DNA of 23,938 bases from DAOTYX01 sp034434635. Its GTDB lineage: Bacteria > Chloroflexota > Anaerolineae > B4-G1 > DUEL01. The notes below the pieces were generated by a model. The model ran no database searches, was not told where the DNA came from, and saw only the letters and a program-made list of their open reading frames with translations. A program made the position numbers and the translations under genes. The DNA is taken from the NCBI GenBank assembly GCA_034434635.1, contig DAOTYX010000006.1, positions 1-23,938 on the forward strand. Direction: 5' to 3'. This document shows, piece after piece, positions 1-7,032 of the stretch (within the stretch, counting starts at the first letter, position 1; each line of letters begins with the position of its first letter).

Positions 1-345
1 AGCGGCGACGCAGTCGCCGCAGTCCAAAGTCGCCGCAGTCCGAAGTCGGCGCTTTCAGAGCGGCTTTGGATTGCGCCGACGGGTCGGCGCTTTGAAAGCG
101 GCGACACAGTCGCCGCAGTCCAAAGTCGCCGTAGTCCGAGGTCGGTGCTTTCAGAGCGGCTTTGGATTGCGCCGACAGGTCGGCGCTTTGAAAGCGGCGA
201 CGCAGTCGCCGCAGTCCAAAGTCGCCGTAGTCCGAAGTCGGCGCTTTCAGAGCGGCTTTGGATTGCGCCGACGGGTCGGCGCTTTGAAAGCGGCGACACA
301 GTCGCCGCAGTCCACAGTTGCCGTAGTCCAAAAGCGCCGCAGGCC
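1..345. repeat. 96-bp tandem repeat array of a cloverleaf-like palindromic element
   Basis: Three full 96-bp units start at 1, 97 and 193, and a decaying fourth runs from 289 to about 345. The period is fixed by the recurring word GCTTTCAGAG at 51, 147 and 243. Each unit carries a roughly 62-bp core (64-125, 160-221, 256-317) bounded by near-inverted ends CTTTGGATTG and CAGTCCAAAG. Inside are two perfect hairpins, GCGCCGAC/GTCGGCGC and GCGGCGAC/GTCGCCGC, so the core could fold as a three-way junction. Units differ by a few bases (for example GACGCAGTC versus GACACAGTC). Because 96 is divisible by three the repeats stay open in several frames, which creates false ORFs. The array starts at the window edge and probably extends upstream. 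A lone core recurs at 17951-18011. Confidence 0.93.
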
Positions 346-358
346 AAAAGCGCGCCAG

Positions 359-386
359 TTGCGGTTTTTCCCCCCTGTGGTAGAAT
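359..386 (+). promoter_or_regulatory. candidate sigma70-type promoter for the TraR/DksA-lspA-rluD operon
   Basis: TTGCGG (359-364), a 16-bp spacer and TAGAAT (381-386) lie 40 bp before the first start codon of the operon, just beyond the tandem repeats. Match to consensus is 4/6 and 5/6. The operon has no other clear promoter. Confidence 0.55.
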
Positions 387-426
387 AACCCTCCTGCCAG
401 ACGACAGGTGCGCCGAGGAGAGCGAG

Positions 427-774
427 ATGGCCATCTCGAGTGAGCGACTGAAAGAACGACTGCTTGAGGAGCGCGCCCGGCTCATGGGGCAGATCAGCCG
501 GTTGGGCGAGCAGGAATACCGCGGCGCGGGCTACGGCAACCACATCGCCGATGACGCCACGGAGACTTTCGAACAGGCCAAAGGAGTCACGCTGCAACAA
601 AACGAGGCCGCGCTGCTGGAACAGGTCGAGCACGCCCTGCGTAAGTTTGACCTGGGCACGTACGGCATCTGCGAGTCCTGTGGCGGGCCCATTGACCCGG
701 CCCGGCTGAAGGCGCTCCCGTACGCCCTCTACTGCCTGGACTGCCAGTCCCGCCGCGAACGCCGCGGGAAGTAG
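427..774 (+). CDS. TraR/DksA-family zinc-finger protein (YlyA-like)
   Basis: A 115-residue protein with an N-terminal helical region (about 5-75) and a C-terminal four-cysteine zinc finger: C82/C85 in ICESCG and C103/C106 in YCLDCQ. This is the layout of TraR/DksA proteins, which bind in the secondary channel of RNA polymerase and alter promoter response, often together with ppGpp. The acidic segment ADDATETFEQ sits where the coiled-coil tip would be. The start is ATG 427, preceded by GAGGAG. The frame is open further upstream only because of the 96-bp repeats. lspA follows 9 bp after the stop and an RluD-type gene overlaps lspA, the same order as ylyA-lspA-ylyB in Bacillus. That argues for the YlyA-like branch rather than true DksA. 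The regulatory target cannot be told from sequence. Confidence 0.9.
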   Translation: MAISSERLKERLLEERARLMGQISRLGEQEYRGAGYGNHIADDATETFEQAKGVTLQQNEAALLEQVEHALRKFDLGTYGICESCGGPIDPARLKALPYALYCLDCQSRRERRGK

Positions 775-783
775 GGGGCGGCC

Positions 784-1311
784 TTGCGGCGGCTGCACCT
801 TGAGACCTTCCTGCTGCCAGCCATCGCTCTGGTAAGCCTGGTGGCAGATCAGGTCTCCAAGTCGTGGATCGTCGCGCATCTGACCGAAGGCCAGTCTGTG
901 CCCCTCACCCCCTGGTTGACCCCCGTCCTGCAGTTGACTTACGTCACCAATACTGGCGCTGTCTTTGGGCTGTTTCGGGGAATGGGGGACGTCTTCATCG
1001 TTGTAGCCATCGTCGTGGTGTTGGCCCTGTTGTTCTATAACTACCGTCTGCCCCGAGGCCAGTGGCTGATGCGCGCTGCCCTGGGTCTGCAGCTGGGCGG
1101 GGCGCTGGGCAACCTGACGGACCGCCTGACCCGCGGGGGGTCGGTAGTGGACTTCATTGACACAAACTTCTGGCCGCTGCGGGAATGGCCAATCTTCAAC
1201 CTGGCCGATACCTCCATCGTGCTGGGCGTCGCCATCCTGGCTTTTACCATCCTCTGGCTCCATAAGGAGCCGCCCGCACCTGCGGAACGCCAGACCTCTG
1301 AGGCCACTTGA
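784..1311 (+). CDS. lspA: lipoprotein signal peptidase (signal peptidase II)
   Basis: A 175-residue inner-membrane aspartyl protease that removes signal peptides from diacylglyceryl-modified prolipoproteins. Four hydrophobic segments are visible (about 8-25, 50-64, 70-88, 137-159). Family motifs are intact: VADQVSK near the N-terminus, VTNTGAVFG, GNLTDR (110-114), VVDFID with catalytic D123, and FNLAD with catalytic D142. Length is normal for the family. The start is TTG 784, 9 bp after the upstream stop, with GTAGGGGG as a probable ribosome site. The stop overlaps the next start in the sequence TTGA, indicating translational coupling to the pseudouridine synthase. Likely substrates include lipoproteins encoded elsewhere; the two exported peptidases in this window have cysteine-rich signal regions but not a textbook lipobox. 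Confidence 0.96.
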   Translation: MRRLHLETFLLPAIALVSLVADQVSKSWIVAHLTEGQSVPLTPWLTPVLQLTYVTNTGAVFGLFRGMGDVFIVVAIVVVLALLFYNYRLPRGQWLMRAALGLQLGGALGNLTDRLTRGGSVVDFIDTNFWPLREWPIFNLADTSIVLGVAILAFTILWLHKEPPAPAERQTSEAT

Positions 1312-2219
1312 GAGAGATTGCCTTTACCGCCGAGACCGACGGCCAGCGGCTGGATGTGTGGCTGGCCAGCCGCTTCCCCGACCTGAGCCGCACGCAGATC
1401 CAGCGGCTGATCACCTCCGGCGCAGTGCGGGTCAACGGGGAGCCACGCAAGCCAGCCTCTCGGGTCGAAGTCGGCGATCATCTCGCCATCACGCTGCCGG
1501 AACAGCAGGAACCCCCCATCCTCCCTGAGCCGATCCCGCTGGACGTGCTCTACGAGGATGCGCACCTGCTGGTGGTGAACAAGCCGGCCGGCCTGGTGGT
1601 GCACCCCGCCGCCGGCCACACCAGCGGCACGCTGGTCAACGCGCTGCTGGCCCACTGCCCGCAGGTGGCCGAGGTGGGGGGCAGGGAACGGGCGGGAATC
1701 GTCCACCGACTGGACAAGGAGACCTCTGGCCTGTTGGTGGTGGCGAAAGACACGGCGACCCACGCGGCGCTACAGCGGCAGTTCAAACTGCGACAGGTGC
1801 AGAAGACCTACCTGGCGCTGGTGGAGGGACGGGTGTCACCGCGCGAGGGGCTCATCGAGGTGCCGATCGGGCGCGACCCGCGCGACCGCAAGCGCATGGC
1901 TGCCCAGCAGGATGGCCGCCCAGCGCTGACGCGGTACCGGATGGTCGAGGCTTTCCGCGAGCACACGCTGTTGGAGGTGCAGCCTCACACCGGCCGCACC
2001 CACCAGGTGCGCGTCCACCTGGCCTGGCTGGGCTATCCGGTGGTGGGGGACAGGGTCTACGGCCATCGCCGACAGCAGTTGCTGAGCGGGCGACACTTCC
2101 TTCACGCCGCAGAACTGCGCTTCAAGCACCCGGCTACCGGCGAGGAGATGACCTTCACGGCGCCACTGCCGTCGGAACTGAGCGGGGTGCTGGAACGATT
2201 GCGGGCGGAGATGGGGTGA
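1308..2219 (+). CDS. rluD: RluA/RluD-family ribosomal large-subunit pseudouridine synthase
   Basis: A 303-residue enzyme that isomerises uridine to pseudouridine in RNA, most likely 23S rRNA. An S4 RNA-binding domain occupies about 13-65 (QRLDVWLASRFPDLSRTQ). The catalytic domain follows with NKPAGLVVHP (91-100) and the signature HRLDKETSG, in which D136 is the catalytic aspartate. The later motif GRTHQVRVHL is also present. Start TTG 1308 overlaps the lspA stop, as in many lspA-rluD operons. Length and domain order are ordinary. The exact target uridines cannot be assigned; RluD is the best-fitting subfamily because of the S4 domain and operon context, but other RluA-family members share this layout. 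Confidence 0.92.
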   Translation: MREIAFTAETDGQRLDVWLASRFPDLSRTQIQRLITSGAVRVNGEPRKPASRVEVGDHLAITLPEQQEPPILPEPIPLDVLYEDAHLLVVNKPAGLVVHPAAGHTSGTLVNALLAHCPQVAEVGGRERAGIVHRLDKETSGLLVVAKDTATHAALQRQFKLRQVQKTYLALVEGRVSPREGLIEVPIGRDPRDRKRMAAQQDGRPALTRYRMVEAFREHTLLEVQPHTGRTHQVRVHLAWLGYPVVGDRVYGHRRQQLLSGRHFLHAAELRFKHPATGEEMTFTAPLPSELSGVLERLRAEMG

Positions 2220-2243
2220 CGCGGAGACACAGAGACACAGAGA
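2220..2243. repeat. short simple-sequence repeat (GAGACACA type)
   Basis: The segment directly after the rluD stop reads as repeated GAGACACA words after CGCG. It forms the leader of the next gene, whose ribosome site GAGAGGAG abuts it. A related GAGACGCGG tract occurs at 13884-13963, so this seems to be one of several dispersed simple repeats in this genome. Confidence 0.6.
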
Positions 2244-2252
2244 GGAGTGAAT

Positions 2253-3065
2253 ATGCGTGAAGTCACGATAGCCACGGTCCAGATGCAGCCGGCACTGGGG
2301 CAGATGGAAGAGAACCTGGTCAAGATGGGGGAGTTCATCCGCCGCATCGCCACCGAGCAGCCGGTGGACCTGATCATCTTCCCCGAACTGGCGACGACGG
2401 GTTACGAGGTGGGACCGCGCTTCCCGCAGATGGCACAGCGGGTGCCCGGCCCGGCGGTCAACATCATCGCTCAGCGGGCCGCGGAGTACGGCGTGCACGT
2501 GGCCTTCGGCCTGGTGACGAAGGAGAAAGTGGAGAGCATCCTCTACAACTCCGCCGTGCTGGTCGGGCCGGACGGCGAGGTCATCGGCCAATACCAGAAG
2601 GTACACCTGCGCGGTGAGGAACGCATGGCCTTCCGCGCCGGCTATCGTCTGCTGCCCTTCGAGACCGACTTCGGCGTGGTGGGCCTGCTGATCGGCTGGG
2701 ACCTGGCCTTCCCGGAGGCGGCGCGCAGCCTGGTGCTGGAAGGGGCGGAAGTGCTGGCCGTGCTGGCGAACTGGGAGGAGCCGTACCGCGAGGAGTGGCG
2801 CACTTATCTGACCGCCCGGGCCTATGAGAACGCCGTCTACGTCGCCGCGGCGAATCGGGTGGGGGAGGAGCCTTCCTACACCTTTTTCGGCCAGAGCAGC
2901 ATCCTCGGCCCGCGCGGACGGATGCACGCGATGGTGGACGAGCCGGTCGAGGGGTACGCGGTGGCGAAGGTTGACCTGGACGAGGTGCGGCGACAGCGGG
3001 AGGAATCCCAGGTGCTGCAGTGCCGCCAGCCGCTGGCGTATCGGGCCATCGTGAAGAGGTATTAG
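2253..3065 (+). CDS. nitrilase/carbon-nitrogen hydrolase family protein lacking the catalytic cysteine
   Basis: A 270-residue protein of normal length for the carbon-nitrogen hydrolase superfamily, whose members cleave nitriles or amides with a Glu-Lys-Cys triad. The fold is recognisable throughout: FPELATTGY with E45, YQKVHL with K116, a glutamate in RGEERMAFRAG, the core LLIGWDLAFPEAAR and the C-terminal FGQSSILGPRG. The position of the nucleophile, normally Cys in ICWD or ICYD, is Gly148 (codon GGC, 2694-2696), so ordinary hydrolysis should not be possible. Start ATG 2253 has GGAG five bases upstream; the in-frame GTG at 2247 overlaps that site and is less likely. It stands alone between the lspA-rluD operon and a convergent SIS gene. 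It may be a binding or regulatory pseudoenzyme, or the base may be an assembly error. Confidence 0.88.
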   Translation: MREVTIATVQMQPALGQMEENLVKMGEFIRRIATEQPVDLIIFPELATTGYEVGPRFPQMAQRVPGPAVNIIAQRAAEYGVHVAFGLVTKEKVESILYNSAVLVGPDGEVIGQYQKVHLRGEERMAFRAGYRLLPFETDFGVVGLLIGWDLAFPEAARSLVLEGAEVLAVLANWEEPYREEWRTYLTARAYENAVYVAAANRVGEEPSYTFFGQSSILGPRGRMHAMVDEPVEGYAVAKVDLDEVRRQREESQVLQCRQPLAYRAIVKRY

Positions 3066-3094
3066 TTGGAGGTTGGAAGTTGGAGGTTGGAGGA
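3065..3094. repeat. short GTTGGAGGTTGGAA-type simple repeat
   Basis: Four imperfect copies of TTGGAGG/TTGGAAG follow the nitrilase-like gene directly and lie in the 49-bp gap between two convergent genes. It is low-complexity purine-rich DNA with no visible hairpin. Confidence 0.6.
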
Positions 3095-3114
3095 AGGGGT
3101 GGGGGCAAATGCCG

Positions 3115-4155
3115 TCAGCGGGTGAGCGTCACCTTGCGCAGCCCGCGCGGATGGTCAGGATCAAGCCCCCTGACCTGCGCTAACTCCAGCGCGAGAACCT
3201 GACCTGGCACGACCGCTACGACTGGCGAGAGCCACTCCGGGACCCCCTCCGGCAGCCGTAGCGGCGTCTGCGCCAGGGCCAGCGACCCCTCCAGCGCGGA
3301 GATGACCAGCAGTTCTGCTCCCCGCGCGCGCAAATCCCCCAGGAAACCGGTCAGTTCCGTCTCCAGTGGCCCCTGCGGCACCACCGCCAGCACCGGGAAA
3401 CCCCGTTCGACCAGGGCCACAGGACCGTGCTGGAAGTCGGCCGAGGAGTACGGCTCGGCTATGATGCCGGCCAGTTCCTTCAGTTTCAAGGCGATCTCGA
3501 AAGCGGTGGCGTAGTTGTAGCCCCGGCTGAGCACCGCACAGACCTCCATCTCACGATAGCGGTCAGCAGCGGCGCGGGCGGCGGGGGCAACAGCCAGGGC
3601 CTGGGTCACCCAGTCCGGTACGGCCTCCAACTCGGCGAGGCGTGCCTCGTCCCCGGCCAGCAGCGCGCTGAGCAGCGCCAGCGCCACAAGCGACGCGGTG
3701 TAGGTCTTGGTCGCCGCCACGCTCCGTTCCGGCCCGGCCTGCAGGGGAAGGACCTCTTCGGCGGCAGCGGCCAGCGGGGAGGCCGGGTCATTGGTCAGCG
3801 CCAGGGTCAGCGCCCCCTGGCGGCGTCCCTCCTCCACCACCGTCACGATGTCAGGGGAACGGCCGGACTGCGAGACGGCCAGCACCAGAGAGGACTCCAG
3901 TCGGGGCGGGCTGGAGTAGAGGGTGAAGAGGGAGGGCGTGGCCAGAGCCACCGGCAGGCGGTTGGCCGCGCCAAAGAGATACTGGCCGTAGCGAGCCGCG
4001 TTGTCGGAACTGCCTCGGGCGACCAGAACGATAAAGCACGGGGCGCGTTCACGGATGCGCGCGGCCGCCCGTTCGGCAGCCACCCACCCCTCCGTCAGCA
4101 GGCGCCGGAGCACTGCTGGCTGCTCATGAATCTCCTGTTCCAGAATCGAGGTCAT
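3115..4155 (-). CDS. SIS-domain sugar-phosphate isomerase/deaminase (GlmS C-terminal-like)
   Basis: A 346-residue protein made of two SIS (sugar isomerase) domains, about 35-170 and 195-330, with no glutaminase domain, so it is not a full GlmS. First-domain motifs are VARGSSDNAARYG (46-58), VSQSGRSPDIV (95-104) and SVAATKTYTAS (145-155). The second holds RGYNYATAFEIALKLKE with E220, K224 and E227, and FQHGP with H243. The tail RGLDPDHPRGLRKVTLT resembles the GlmS end, and K341 fits the catalytic lysine. These residues match GlmS/AgaS/GlmD-type enzymes acting on amino-sugar phosphates. The start is ATG 4155 with GGGAGGAA upstream; the frame is open further up to 4293 but would cross its own promoter. 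It is divergent from an MFS transporter, so a joint role in uptake and breakdown of a sugar is plausible but not shown. Confidence 0.88.
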   Translation of the reverse strand: MTSILEQEIHEQPAVLRRLLTEGWVAAERAAARIRERAPCFIVLVARGSSDNAARYGQYLFGAANRLPVALATPSLFTLYSSPPRLESSLVLAVSQSGRSPDIVTVVEEGRRQGALTLALTNDPASPLAAAAEEVLPLQAGPERSVAATKTYTASLVALALLSALLAGDEARLAELEAVPDWVTQALAVAPAARAAADRYREMEVCAVLSRGYNYATAFEIALKLKELAGIIAEPYSSADFQHGPVALVERGFPVLAVVPQGPLETELTGFLGDLRARGAELLVISALEGSLALAQTPLRLPEGVPEWLSPVVAVVPGQVLALELAQVRGLDPDHPRGLRKVTLTR

Positions 4156-4174
4156 CGGCGCATTCCTCCCCTGC

Positions 4175-4202
4175 TTGACAGCCGGCCACGGTCGCGTAGA
4201 AT
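4175..4202 (+). promoter_or_regulatory. strong sigma70-type promoter for the MFS transporter
   Basis: TTGACA (4175-4180), a 16-bp spacer and TAGAAT (4197-4202) form a near-consensus promoter on the plus strand. The start codon at 4310 gives a leader of roughly 100 nt. It lies downstream of, and faces away from, the minus-strand promoter at 4229-4257, so the two transcription start regions overlap. Confidence 0.75.
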
Positions 4203-4228
4203 GCCGTTGGGTCGCGCAGACCTGTAGC

Positions 4229-4257
4229 ACTATAGCAGATCGTGGCGTCTTTCGCAA
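4229..4257 (-). promoter_or_regulatory. sigma70-type promoter for the SIS-domain gene
   Basis: On the minus strand TTGCGA (4252-4257), a 17-bp spacer and TATAGT (4229-4234) form a good promoter. Transcription would start near 4222 and read into the SIS gene (start 4155). It overlaps the transcribed leader of the divergent MFS gene, so firing of one promoter may interfere with the other. Confidence 0.68.
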
Positions 4258-4309
4258 CGCCGCGTTCCGGCTGCGAACGGCACAAATCCCCAAGACGAGG
4301 AGGAAAGCG

Positions 4310-5602
4310 ATGCGCCTGGACTACAAGAGGACGTTCCTGATCGGCTTTGGCTTCTTCGGCATCAGCGTCCTGTGGACGCTGTACAACGCCTATGTGCCCA
4401 TCTACCTGCAGGCTGGCCATCCGGGTTTCGATGCCCGGGGCGAGGTCGGCTTCGGCCTGGGGCCGGGCCTGACCGGCTTCATCATGACGCTGGACAATGT
4501 GGCCGCCCTGTTCCTCCTGCCGTTGGTGGGCGCCTGGTCGGATCGGATCTGGACCCGTTTCGGCCGCCGCATGCCGTTCATCCTGGCTCTGGCTCCTGTT
4601 GCCATCGTCGCCTTCATCCTCATCCCCCTGGCGGTGGGGATGGTGCCGCCGCAGGCCAGCGGCCACGTCCAGCAGTTGGGCACGCCGCTGGCCTTCTTCA
4701 TGGTCGCCATCGGCCTGTTCCTGCTGGCGATGGCCGGTTTCCGCACCCCCGTCATCGCGCTCATGCCCGACCTGACCCCCAGCCCGCTTCGTTCGCAGGC
4801 CAATGGGGTCATCAACCTGATGGGTGGGGTGGGAACGCTGATCGCCACATTGGGCAGTGGCCTCCTGTACGGCATGGGCCGCATCGTCCCCTTTGTCTTC
4901 GGCGGGTTGCTGATGGCCATCGCGGTGCTGATGCTGTTCCTCTTCATCCGTGAGCCGCGCGAGTTCGAGGCGGCAGCGCATGAGGAGGAGGGGCTGGGCG
5001 CGCTGCGCGGCCTCAAGCGCGTCTCGCCAGAAGCCCGCCGCAGCCTGGCCTTCCTGATGGCCGCCATCTTCTGCTGGTTCGTCGGCTACAACGCCGTGGA
5101 GACGTTCCTCTCCTCCTACGGCGTGAGCGAGTTGGGGATGTCCACCGGCATCGCGCCGCTCCTGATGGGCGTGGCCTCGCTGGCCTTCCTGATCTTTGCC
5201 ATCCCTGCCGGCTTCATCGCCGCGCGTATCGGACGGCGGCGGACGATCATCACCGGACTGGCGGTGTTCGGCGCGCTGCTGCTGCTCAACTTTTTCCTGC
5301 ACAGCAGCCTGCTGGTCTGGTTCGTCCTGGCCATTGGCGGCATGGCCTGGGCGCTGGTCAACATCAACTCGCTGCCGATGGTGGTGGACATCTCGGCTTC
5401 GGACGCTGACCTGGGTATCTACACCGGCATGTACTACCTGGCCTCGCAACTGGCGGCGATCGTCGGGCCGACGTTGAATGGGTACATCGTCGAGTGGGGC
5501 GGCAACGACTACAACCTGATCTTCCTGGCCACGCCGGCCTTCTTCCTGCTGGCGATCCTGTGCATGCTGGGCGTGACGCGGGGAGAGGCGAAGACTGGCT
5601 GA
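4310..5602 (+). CDS. MFS transporter, SLC45/GPH-like (probable sugar transporter)
   Basis: A 430-residue inner-membrane protein with about 12 hydrophobic segments. The loop between helices 2 and 3 reads GAWSDRIWTRFGRRMPF, the signature of sucrose/SLC45 and glycoside-type major facilitator proteins, and the matching second-half loop is AARIGRRRTII. The motif LMPDLTPSPLRSQANG is also typical of this bacterial SLC45-like group. A central cytoplasmic loop (about 220-245) is short and acidic. Start ATG 4310 is preceded by GAGGAGG with good spacing. It is divergent from the SIS sugar-phosphate gene across a shared promoter region, which makes a sugar or glycoside a likely substrate, probably with a coupled cation. 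The substrate itself cannot be read from the sequence. Confidence 0.88.
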   Translation: MRLDYKRTFLIGFGFFGISVLWTLYNAYVPIYLQAGHPGFDARGEVGFGLGPGLTGFIMTLDNVAALFLLPLVGAWSDRIWTRFGRRMPFILALAPVAIVAFILIPLAVGMVPPQASGHVQQLGTPLAFFMVAIGLFLLAMAGFRTPVIALMPDLTPSPLRSQANGVINLMGGVGTLIATLGSGLLYGMGRIVPFVFGGLLMAIAVLMLFLFIREPREFEAAAHEEEGLGALRGLKRVSPEARRSLAFLMAAIFCWFVGYNAVETFLSSYGVSELGMSTGIAPLLMGVASLAFLIFAIPAGFIAARIGRRRTIITGLAVFGALLLLNFFLHSSLLVWFVLAIGGMAWALVNINSLPMVVDISASDADLGIYTGMYYLASQLAAIVGPTLNGYIVEWGGNDYNLIFLATPAFFLLAILCMLGVTRGEAKTG

Positions 5603-5604
5603 AA

Positions 5605-5650
5605 CGCGGAGGGCATCCTGCGGAACTCAGCGCATTCCGCGTGCTCCGCG
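5605..5650. repeat. nested inverted repeat between MFS and exonuclease genes
   Basis: Outer arms CGCGGAG (5605-5611) and CTCCGCG (5644-5650) enclose inner arms GCGGAA (5620-5625) and TTCCGC (5635-5640) with a 9-nt loop. It fills the 55-bp gap and could act as a terminator for the MFS gene, but no T-run follows. It may equally be another dispersed palindromic repeat. Confidence 0.55.
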
Positions 5651-5657
5651 GTGGGGT

Positions 5658-6938
5658 ATGAGCAGGCCAATGGCCGGCTCGGATCTTGAGCGTCGGGAAA
5701 GCCTGCGCCAGCGGCTACGGCGCATGGGGGTGGTGAAAGGGGTACGTAACCTGCCCCCCTCACCGCGCCGCCACGTCGCCATCGAAAGCCTGGTCGAAGG
5801 GACGTTCTACGACACCCCCCGTGGACGCTGCTTCGTCGCTGAAGCCTCCTTCCCCGCCGACCATCGCCACGGCGACCGGCCGCTGCGCGACTTCCTGGCT
5901 CTCCCGCCAGCCGTCGCCGCGACCCTGGCGGGTGATCCGGCGCTGGCCCAGGCCGACCTGAGCCAGACCCTCTTCCTGGACACCGAGACGACAGGCCTCT
6001 CCGGCGGCACAGGGACGATGGCCTTTCTGGTCGGCCTGGGCTTCTTCGAGGGGGAGCACTTTCGCCTGCTGCAGCCCTTCCTGCGCGACCCCGGCGATGA
6101 ACCGGCGCTGCTGCACCTCCTGGACGAGCGGCTTCCCCGCTTCCAGGCCCTGGTCACCTTCAACGGGCGCGGCTTCGACGTGCCGATCCTGGAGACGCGC
6201 TTCATCCTCGACCGAAGGCGCTGCCCGCTGACCGGGCTGCCCCATCTCGACCTGCTGGCCCCGTCCCGCCGACTGTGGCGGCTGCGCCTGCCCTCTTGTG
6301 CGCTGGGCACGCTGGAGCGGGAGGTGCTGGGCGTGCAGCGCGACCAGGCGGATGTCCCCAGCGGGGTCATCCCACTCATTTACCGCGACTACCTGCACAC
6401 GGGGGACGCGCGGGACATCGCGCGCGTCCTCTATCACAACCAGATGGACATCCTCAGCATGGTCACGCTGGCGGCCCATCTGGGTTGGGGTTTCGCTGCG
6501 CCGTGTGACGATCCGTCGCGGGATGGCGCGGAACTTCTGGCTCTGGCCGCCTGGTACCGTGAGACTGGCGGGGATGCGGAGCAGGCGCTGCGGGCGGCGC
6601 TGGCTGCTGGCCTCCCGCCCGACCTGCGCCGTAGGGGCCTGCGGGAACTGGCGATACTGTTGAAGCAGGAGGGTCGCTGGGCTGAAGCGGTAGAATGGTG
6701 GCAGCAACTGGCCCTGGAGGATGCTGCCGGGATCGAGGCTGCGGTCGAACTGGCCAAGACCTTCGAGTGGCACATCCCCCGCCAGGGGCTGGCCCTGGAG
6801 TGGACGCGGCTGGCGCTGGCGCGAGCGGCCTGCTGGCCGGCGGGGATGGTTCGGGAGCGGGCGTTGGCGGACCTGCACCACCGTCTGGAGCGGCTGGAGG
6901 GCAAGGCAGGCGCATCCTTGCTGGGCGCGGTTCCCTGA
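5658..6938 (+). CDS. ribonuclease H-like DEDDh exonuclease-fold protein with C-terminal helical repeats (YprB-like)
   Basis: A 426-residue protein. The RNase_H_2-type exonuclease fold covers about 100-275: FLDTETTGLSGGTG gives D108 and E110, TFNGRGFDVPILETR gives D174, and YHNQMDILSM gives H260 and D264, completing a DEDDh metal-binding set. The layout and the GTGT segment after the first motif match the YprB family, whose substrate is not well established. Residues about 290-415 are alanine- and leucine-rich helices with TPR-like repeats (LLALAAWYRETG, LAILLKQEGRWAEAVEWW). The start at ATG 5658 is chosen as the first ATG after the repeat; ATG 5670 is also possible and neither has a strong ribosome site. 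It is convergent with uvrA, which fits a nucleic-acid role but does not prove one. The gene end lies inside a perfect 11-bp hairpin. Confidence 0.87.
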   Translation: MSRPMAGSDLERRESLRQRLRRMGVVKGVRNLPPSPRRHVAIESLVEGTFYDTPRGRCFVAEASFPADHRHGDRPLRDFLALPPAVAATLAGDPALAQADLSQTLFLDTETTGLSGGTGTMAFLVGLGFFEGEHFRLLQPFLRDPGDEPALLHLLDERLPRFQALVTFNGRGFDVPILETRFILDRRRCPLTGLPHLDLLAPSRRLWRLRLPSCALGTLEREVLGVQRDQADVPSGVIPLIYRDYLHTGDARDIARVLYHNQMDILSMVTLAAHLGWGFAAPCDDPSRDGAELLALAAWYRETGGDAEQALRAALAAGLPPDLRRRGLRELAILLKQEGRWAEAVEWWQQLALEDAAGIEAAVELAKTFEWHIPRQGLALEWTRLALARAACWPAGMVRERALADLHHRLERLEGKAGASLLGAVP

Positions 6939-6948
6939 CCGCGCCCAG
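6921..6948. terminator. perfect 11-bp GC hairpin over the exonuclease stop codon (candidate terminator)
   Basis: CTGGGCGCGGT (6921-6931) and ACCGCGCCCAG (6938-6948) are perfect complements with a 6-nt loop. The stop codon TGA (6936-6938) lies in the loop and stem. No T-tract follows on either strand. A second, overlapping set of arms, CAGCGGCG (6946-6953) and CGCCGCTG (6987-6994), extends the structure. It lies between two convergent genes, so a bidirectional terminator is the likeliest role. Confidence 0.5.
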
Positions 6949-7032
6949 CGGCGGTCCGGCGCCCTTCAACAGATGCAGGGGCGCGGCGCCGCTGTGGCCC
7001 TGCTTCGCCCCCGCGGTTGGTGAACGGAGTCG

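Noticed and set aside
1..345. Possible CRISPR array
   Set aside because: Units are continuous tandem copies with nearly identical spacers, and no cas genes are present.
71..388. Repetitive open frame on the plus strand
   Set aside because: It is produced by the 96-bp tandem repeat, whose length is a multiple of three; it has no ribosome site or recognisable domain.
247..1263. 338-codon minus-strand frame opposite the TraR/DksA and lspA genes
   Set aside because: Antisense to two well-recognised genes, with Gln/Gly/Asp-rich low-complexity composition typical of GC-rich shadow frames.
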